DNA of 64,000 nt from assembly GCA_003868215.1 (NCBI GenBank), contig QWDQ01000008.1, positions 496,001-560,000 of the forward strand, read 5' to 3'. Positions 60,215 to 64,000 of this stretch are shown here, in pieces (the stretch's first letter is position 1; each line of letters begins with the position of its first letter). The notes under the pieces were generated by a model. The model was not told the origin of the DNA. It made no database searches and worked only from the letters and a program-made list of their open reading frames with translations. A program made the position numbers and the translations under genes. Source of the DNA: Pseudophaeomoniella oleicola (lineage: Eukaryota; Ascomycota; Eurotiomycetes; Phaeomoniellales; Phaeomoniellaceae).

Positions 60215-60899
60215 GTATTTCACGTTCAAGCGAAGTGGGAATTGGCATTAGTTAAAAGACAGTTTGACCTTTCAGACGGTCCCTCCTATTATCACGATAC
60301 ATGATACACGATACCCCTCTTAACATGCGTTTCCAAGTCTTTCTATCCTGTTGAAGATGGCGTACAATGGCAGAAGAACTATTAGGCATTGCATCTACGT
60401 CGCTTATAAATGGTGTGCAATGCAGATGAGCTCCTCATGTTGATGGTGAAATCATGCCCTTGTCTGGTTGTTGCTGGGTTGAGGCCATATCTAAGTAGTG
60501 GGGCATATCGATTAGATATTGTTGATTCCGTGGTTCTCCACTCAGTTACAGTAACAAATTGCACACCTGCAATGTATCACGATCACCTTGCACTTTGCAG
60601 ATGTTCGCTACCAAGCAACTTCGTTTGTCACCAAGTACTGGACATGTTCGTTCTCTGGATGTAAAATCACCCTTTGATCGGTGCCTATTTCTACCACCGT
60701 ACAACCCCAGACTTTGTTCATCGATTTATCTACGACATTTGTAGCAGACCGTCAGCTGCCACTTTCGTCACTTGATCTGAGGCGGCACCTCAAGGATCGT
60801 GCTGACTTCTAATCCGTCACTTAATCTCTACAAGACTTCAAGCAGAAACCTCTCTCTCTTTTTCGCTCTTTCTCCAGCACCAGCGACCATACTATTCAA
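60215..60899. other. intergenic region, no gene seen
   Basis: It lies between the CaMK and E2 genes. A CT-rich leader (60841-60880) precedes the E2 start. Open frames here are unsupported. Confidence 0.5.
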
Positions 60900-61697
60900 A
60901 TGGGCGCAATGTTCTCCGCCAAGCGCCTGGGCAAGGTATGTCTTCTATGACCGTTGCCTGATCCAGCATGTGAATACTGACTACTGTACTTTGTAGGAGC
61001 TTCAGAAGGTACGTCCTACTGTTTTCCTTTCGTTCAACCTTCTTGGGCGACTTGCGCTCTTCTTCTCTACATTGTTCCCAGTACTAACTCTGCGAGCAGC
61101 TGCAGCAACATCTCCCACCGGGCATAACTCTCGTCAAGGCCGACAACTTTCAAGACTGGCAGATGGATATCAGGGTCTTAGATGACAATCCGCTGTACAA
61201 CAATCGAATATTCCGGTTGCACTTCAAGTTTGGACAGAATTATCCTATTGGTATGACGGTTCCAAGGTGCTGTGTCTACCCTGGTGCAGCAACCCTCCCG
61301 GTTTGCGCACATGTGCTGACTGCTTTGCTCTCCATTAGAACCTCCCGAAGTAACCTTCGTCAAGCTGCTCCCTTCCACTAGTTCCACCTCCGCCGGTGCA
61401 TCATCATTATCTGCATCCTCTTCATCGTCAGCCTCTCCTACCCCTACCGCCGACAACGGCACCCGACTCATCCCCATGCACCCACACGTTTACACCAACG
61501 GCATAATCTGTCTTGACCTTCTAGGATCAGCCGGCTGGTCCCCTGTCCAATCCGTCGAAAGCGTCTGTATGTCGATTCAGAGCATGTTGACTGGAAACAC
61601 GCGAGACGAGAGACCGCCTGGTGATGAAGAGTTCTGCCGGAAGAACAGAAGCAGTCCGAGGGATATCAGGTTCGTTTACGAAGATAGCACTGTTTGA
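60900..61697 (+). CDS. ubiquitin-conjugating enzyme E2, UBE2W-like
   Basis: E2 enzyme related to UBE2W, which attaches ubiquitin to protein N-termini. Four exons, 60900-60935, 60997-61008, 61100-61250 and 61339-61697, give 185 residues. The second exon is a 12-base microexon coding ELQK; together exons 1-3 read MFSAKRLGKELQKLQQHLPP, the E2 first helix. NRIFRLHFKFGQNYPIEPPEVTF is the beta-sheet core. HPHVYTNGIICLDLL carries the HPH motif that replaces HPN in this group and the active Cys. WSPVQSVESVCMSIQSMLTG follows. About 30 Ser/Ala-rich residues are inserted just before HPHVYTNG, where UBE2W has only a few. The C-terminus, DIRFVYEDSTV, parallels the UBE2W ending. No single unspliced frame shows the whole fold. 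Confidence 0.88.
60997..61008 (+). other. 12-base microexon of the E2 gene
   Basis: GAGCTTCAGAAG, flanked by TTTGTAG and GTACGT, codes for ELQK of the first E2 helix. Skipping it keeps the frame but removes a helix turn. Confidence 0.75.
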
Positions 61698-62851
61698 AAC
61701 AAGAGCCAAAGGTACTCGATAAAGAGCGTTAAAGGAAAGGAAACCGCCCCGGGGAGTGATCGATCAGGTGCGGATAATGAGTCAGTCGGCTCATTCATAT
61801 AAGAGGGACGAACTCGGTGACCTTCTAGGCATGTATTGATGCTGGTGTCTCTCAACCTCGTTTCATCAACCCCAGTCAGCCCGTTATGTACGACCTAGTT
61901 CCTCGAAGTCATTCGGAAAATCGAAGGATACATATTCCACGTCCAAGCGAACAGAGACCGACGATCCGCTACTCCACTCCATCACCAACATTATCCTTCA
62001 TGTAGTATATAGCATCAGCGTTTCCTCAGGAAGACTTCATTCCTATCACCAACCAGGAATGGAATGAAACGGGTCGCAGTGACCGGCTAACTGGGTTCAT
62101 TCTGGATTCGAATCTTCTACGGCGTTTCTCACGCGAAACTAGCAAGTGATCTAGCAATCTGTCATCTGTTATCTGGCGGAAAGAAATATCAAGGACGCAA
62201 CTGGAAATCTTGGAAAGGGGTATGATCGCTCACCCTCTTCTTGACATCCTTTTGGATTCATCTTTGGAGCCATTGTTCTCTATTTCAACGCTAGCTCTTT
62301 TTGTGAAATAGCAAATGCCCATCATGGTGGCATAGGGGCAGTGCAGACAGACAGATTTGGGCCTTTTTCCTTTCTTATAGATAGATGCCTATGTAGGTAG
62401 GGAGGGACCTAAGGGGCGAACACGACGATGACTATGATGATGATGATGTGCTGTTTCATGTTTTCCGCCTCTCGTCCGTCCTTTTTCTTCTTCTGTTTCT
62501 TTTCCTTTCTCTTTTTTCTTTCATATAATTGGCGGCAAGGGGGTGAAATTGTAGAGAGATAAGAAAGATATTGAAAGCTCTAGGAATTCAGATGAAGAAG
62601 TATGTTGTAATATGTATGTATGTATATACGTATTTATTTGCTGGCTGGCTGGCTGATGATATAGACAACAACAGTCCTTGATGTATTCAATTTCTTATCC
62701 TTACCCCCAGATACGCTACACTATCCTATACCAATACAAAGTTCCCCAAACCATAATCTCATCTCATCTCATCTCATCTCATTTCTAGATCGTTGGCAAT
62801 ACTACCACCAAATTAACTAGTTTTCTCATTTGTTCCAAAGTTATGTATTTT
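61698..62851. other. convergent intergenic region with short repeats
   Basis: It lies between the 3' ends of the E2 gene (+) and the phosphoesterase gene (-). It holds GAT trinucleotides near 62430-62447, GTAT tetramers near 62613, and ATCTC pentamers at 62756-62780. No gene is seen. Confidence 0.55.
62756..62780. repeat. (ATCTC)5 tandem repeat
   Basis: Five perfect pentamers about 70 bases beyond the phosphoesterase stop codon. Confidence 0.9.
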
Positions 62852-64000
62852 CTAGCATCCACAAGAAGTATGCCCATCGGGAACAACAGGGTACCTATCC
62901 AGACCGTACGTTTTATTGAGCGTCACGGCGCCGCTGACGGTGCCATCTTCGAGGCGGTTGTAGGTGTAGACGAGGCCGAGGTCGGGCCAGGATTCGTCGT
63001 CGTGGTCATCATCGTCCGTGAGGTTGTTATCTTCGTTGTTGTCATTATTGGTGGAAATGGGGGTGCTGGTGATGATGGTGGTGGGTTTTTGGTGGAGGCC
63101 ATGGCGAAGGCGGGATTTGTAGTGGATGGCGGTTTTGATGAGGTGTTCGTCGAGGATGATTTGGCGCGAGCCGCGTGTCCAGCTGCCGTAGCCGCCGTAG
63201 CCGGTGTGGCGGGCGAAGCAGAGGTTGAGGCCGTTGCCGGTTAAGGGGGTGGAGTTGGAGTTGGAGTCAGAAGAGGAGGGGGAGGGGACGGTGAAGGATG
63301 AGTTCCATTTCATGCACCAGTCGTCGCCGTGGTCGTGACCGGAGAAGGTGGCGAGGAGGCCCTCTGTGGAGAGTAGGGCGCGCATGAAGGGGATGTCGGT
63401 GCCGATGTATTCGCCGGTGGTGGAGATGCCTTGTTGAGCGAGAGGGTTGTCGTCGTTGATTCCTGGTTCGGTCGTGTTGGAAACACCTGGGTGGGTCTGT
63501 TGGAAGGATAACATGGCGTTGGTGGGGATGTGGTAGAAGGCGAGGGACGGGATGGTGTGGCCATATGCAGCTTGGAGGCGAGCATTTGTGGCCGTGAACC
63601 AGTCGACCACGTTTTCATGGACCCATTCGTCTTGAGGAACTGTCGAACCGTTGGATGAGGACTGTTGATACAGGAAGCCACCGCGTGAATCAAAGAACCA
63701 GAGGATCGAGATAGGGTTCTCTTCGCGGGTGTCGGAACTGTAGACGGGGATATAGTAGTTTGTTACACCAGCGACATCATTGGAGGTCGGGACCATATTT
63801 GCGGTGAGAGAATTGGACCAGAGATGTTCCCGTTCAAGAATGGAGGCACGGCTCAAGTTGAATTGCGAATCATGGTTTCCATAGGTCGAAGCCCAGAGGA
63901 GGTTGCGAGAGACCAGAGGTTTAACTATTTCGTCCACATAGTGCGAAGAGTTGTGGAGGTACGTGTTCTCACCAGTGATCAAGTCGCCGTTTATGACAAC
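62852..64000 (-). CDS. calcineurin-like phosphoesterase, Dcr2/Sia1-like, cut by the window edge
   Basis: Metallophosphatase fragment of at least 382 residues; the frame is open to base 64000, so the N-terminus lies outside. Metal-binding motifs are visible: VVINGDLITGENTYLH (GD, at the very edge), WASTYGNHDSQF (GNHD), SLAFYHIPTNAM (His) and LLATFSGHDHGDDWC (GHDH). The first motif (D-x-H) must lie beyond the edge. About 45 residues rich in Ser/Asn and a Thr/Asn/Asp-rich stretch (NTNNDNNEDNNLTDDDDHDDE-like) interrupt the C-terminal part. Many NxS/T sequons and cysteines suggest secretion or vacuolar location. The motif spacing matches fungal phosphatases annotated as Dcr2-like; the substrate is unknown. 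Confidence 0.85.
   Translation of the reverse strand, partial: VVINGDLITGENTYLHNSSHYVDEIVKPLVSRNLLWASTYGNHDSQFNLSRASILEREHLWSNSLTANMVPTSNDVAGVTNYYIPVYSSDTREENPISILWFFDSRGGFLYQQSSSNGSTVPQDEWVHENVVDWFTATNARLQAAYGHTIPSLAFYHIPTNAMLSFQQTHPGVSNTTEPGINDDNPLAQQGISTTGEYIGTDIPFMRALLSTEGLLATFSGHDHGDDWCMKWNSSFTVPSPSSSDSNSNSTPLTGNGLNLCFARHTGYGGYGSWTRGSRQIILDEHLIKTAIHYKSRLRHGLHQKPTTIITSTPISTNNDNNEDNNLTDDDDHDDESWPDLGLVYTYNRLEDGTVSGAVTLNKTYGLDRYPVVPDGHTSCGC

Noticed and set aside
62108-62122. GGATTCGAATC as a tRNA T loop
   Set aside because: It is a chance palindrome; no acceptor, D or anticodon arm on either strand.

Overview
The window is 64 kb of nuclear DNA from a filamentous ascomycete (Pezizomycotina). 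The evidence is gene content (Mph1, Dnm1, TFIIIA with nine C2H2 fingers, a Zn2Cys6 regulator, a Csc1-type channel, a lam-type lactam locus), short introns of roughly 45-110 bases with GTRNGT-like donors and CTRAC-like branch sites, and genes spaced 0.5-2 kb apart. I cannot fix the class; Leotiomycetes is a guess. I found no rRNA gene, no intact tRNA gene, no CRISPR array and no recognisable mobile element.

Layout. 0.4-2.9 kb: dynamin-related GTPase Dnm1 (-). 5.4-6.9 kb: TFIIIA (+). 7.7-8.6 kb: peroxisomal membrane protein of the PMP24 family (-). 9.2-10.4 kb: ribosome assembly factor Rpf2 (-). 11.7-12.2 kb: small conserved coiled-coil protein (+). 12.7-15.9 kb: Csc1/OSCA-type channel (-). 17.4-18.3 kb: unknown protein with an internal duplication (+). 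19.4-20.5 kb: L-lactate dehydrogenase-like enzyme (-). 21.4-22.9 kb: YqjM-type old yellow enzyme (-). 23.5-32.0 kb: DUR3-like transporter (-), LamB/YcsF protein (+) and a 1238-residue biotin carboxylase-KipA-KipI-BCCP protein (LamA-like, +). 32.6-34.7 kb: ankyrin-repeat protein (-). 35.8-36.0 kb: spliced 46-residue membrane microprotein (+). 37.1-37.8 kb: GNAT acetyltransferase (-). 38.5-40.8 kb: secreted amidase (-). 41.6-42.1 kb: GPI-type surface protein (-). 42.6-45.8 kb: Mph1 helicase (-). 46.4-47.4 kb: F-actin capping protein beta (+). 49.4-51.2 kb: Zn2Cys6 factor (+). 52.2-52.7 kb: Med11 (-). 53.2-55.7 kb: TAF5 (+). 56.4-57.8 kb: protein phosphatase methylesterase 1 (+). 58.7-60.2 kb: CaMK (+). 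60.9-61.7 kb: UBE2W-like E2 (+). 62.9 kb to the right edge: calcineurin-like phosphoesterase, cut by the window (-).

Most of the window is housekeeping. The metabolic block is 19.4-32.0 kb, and its core is the strongest candidate for a co-operating system: a permease divergent from a LamB/YcsF subunit, followed by one polypeptide joining a biotin carboxylase, both other 5-oxoprolinase-type subunits and a biotin carrier. No allophanate hydrolase domain is present. This fits ATP- and bicarbonate-dependent opening of a lactam, as at the lam locus of Aspergillus nidulans, better than urea breakdown. GATA motifs in both promoters fit nitrogen control.

Exon boundaries were worked out by hand from splice consensus, reading frame and family conservation. 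All multi-exon models close in frame except the ankyrin gene (5' end) and the GPI protein (one intron), which are marked uncertain.
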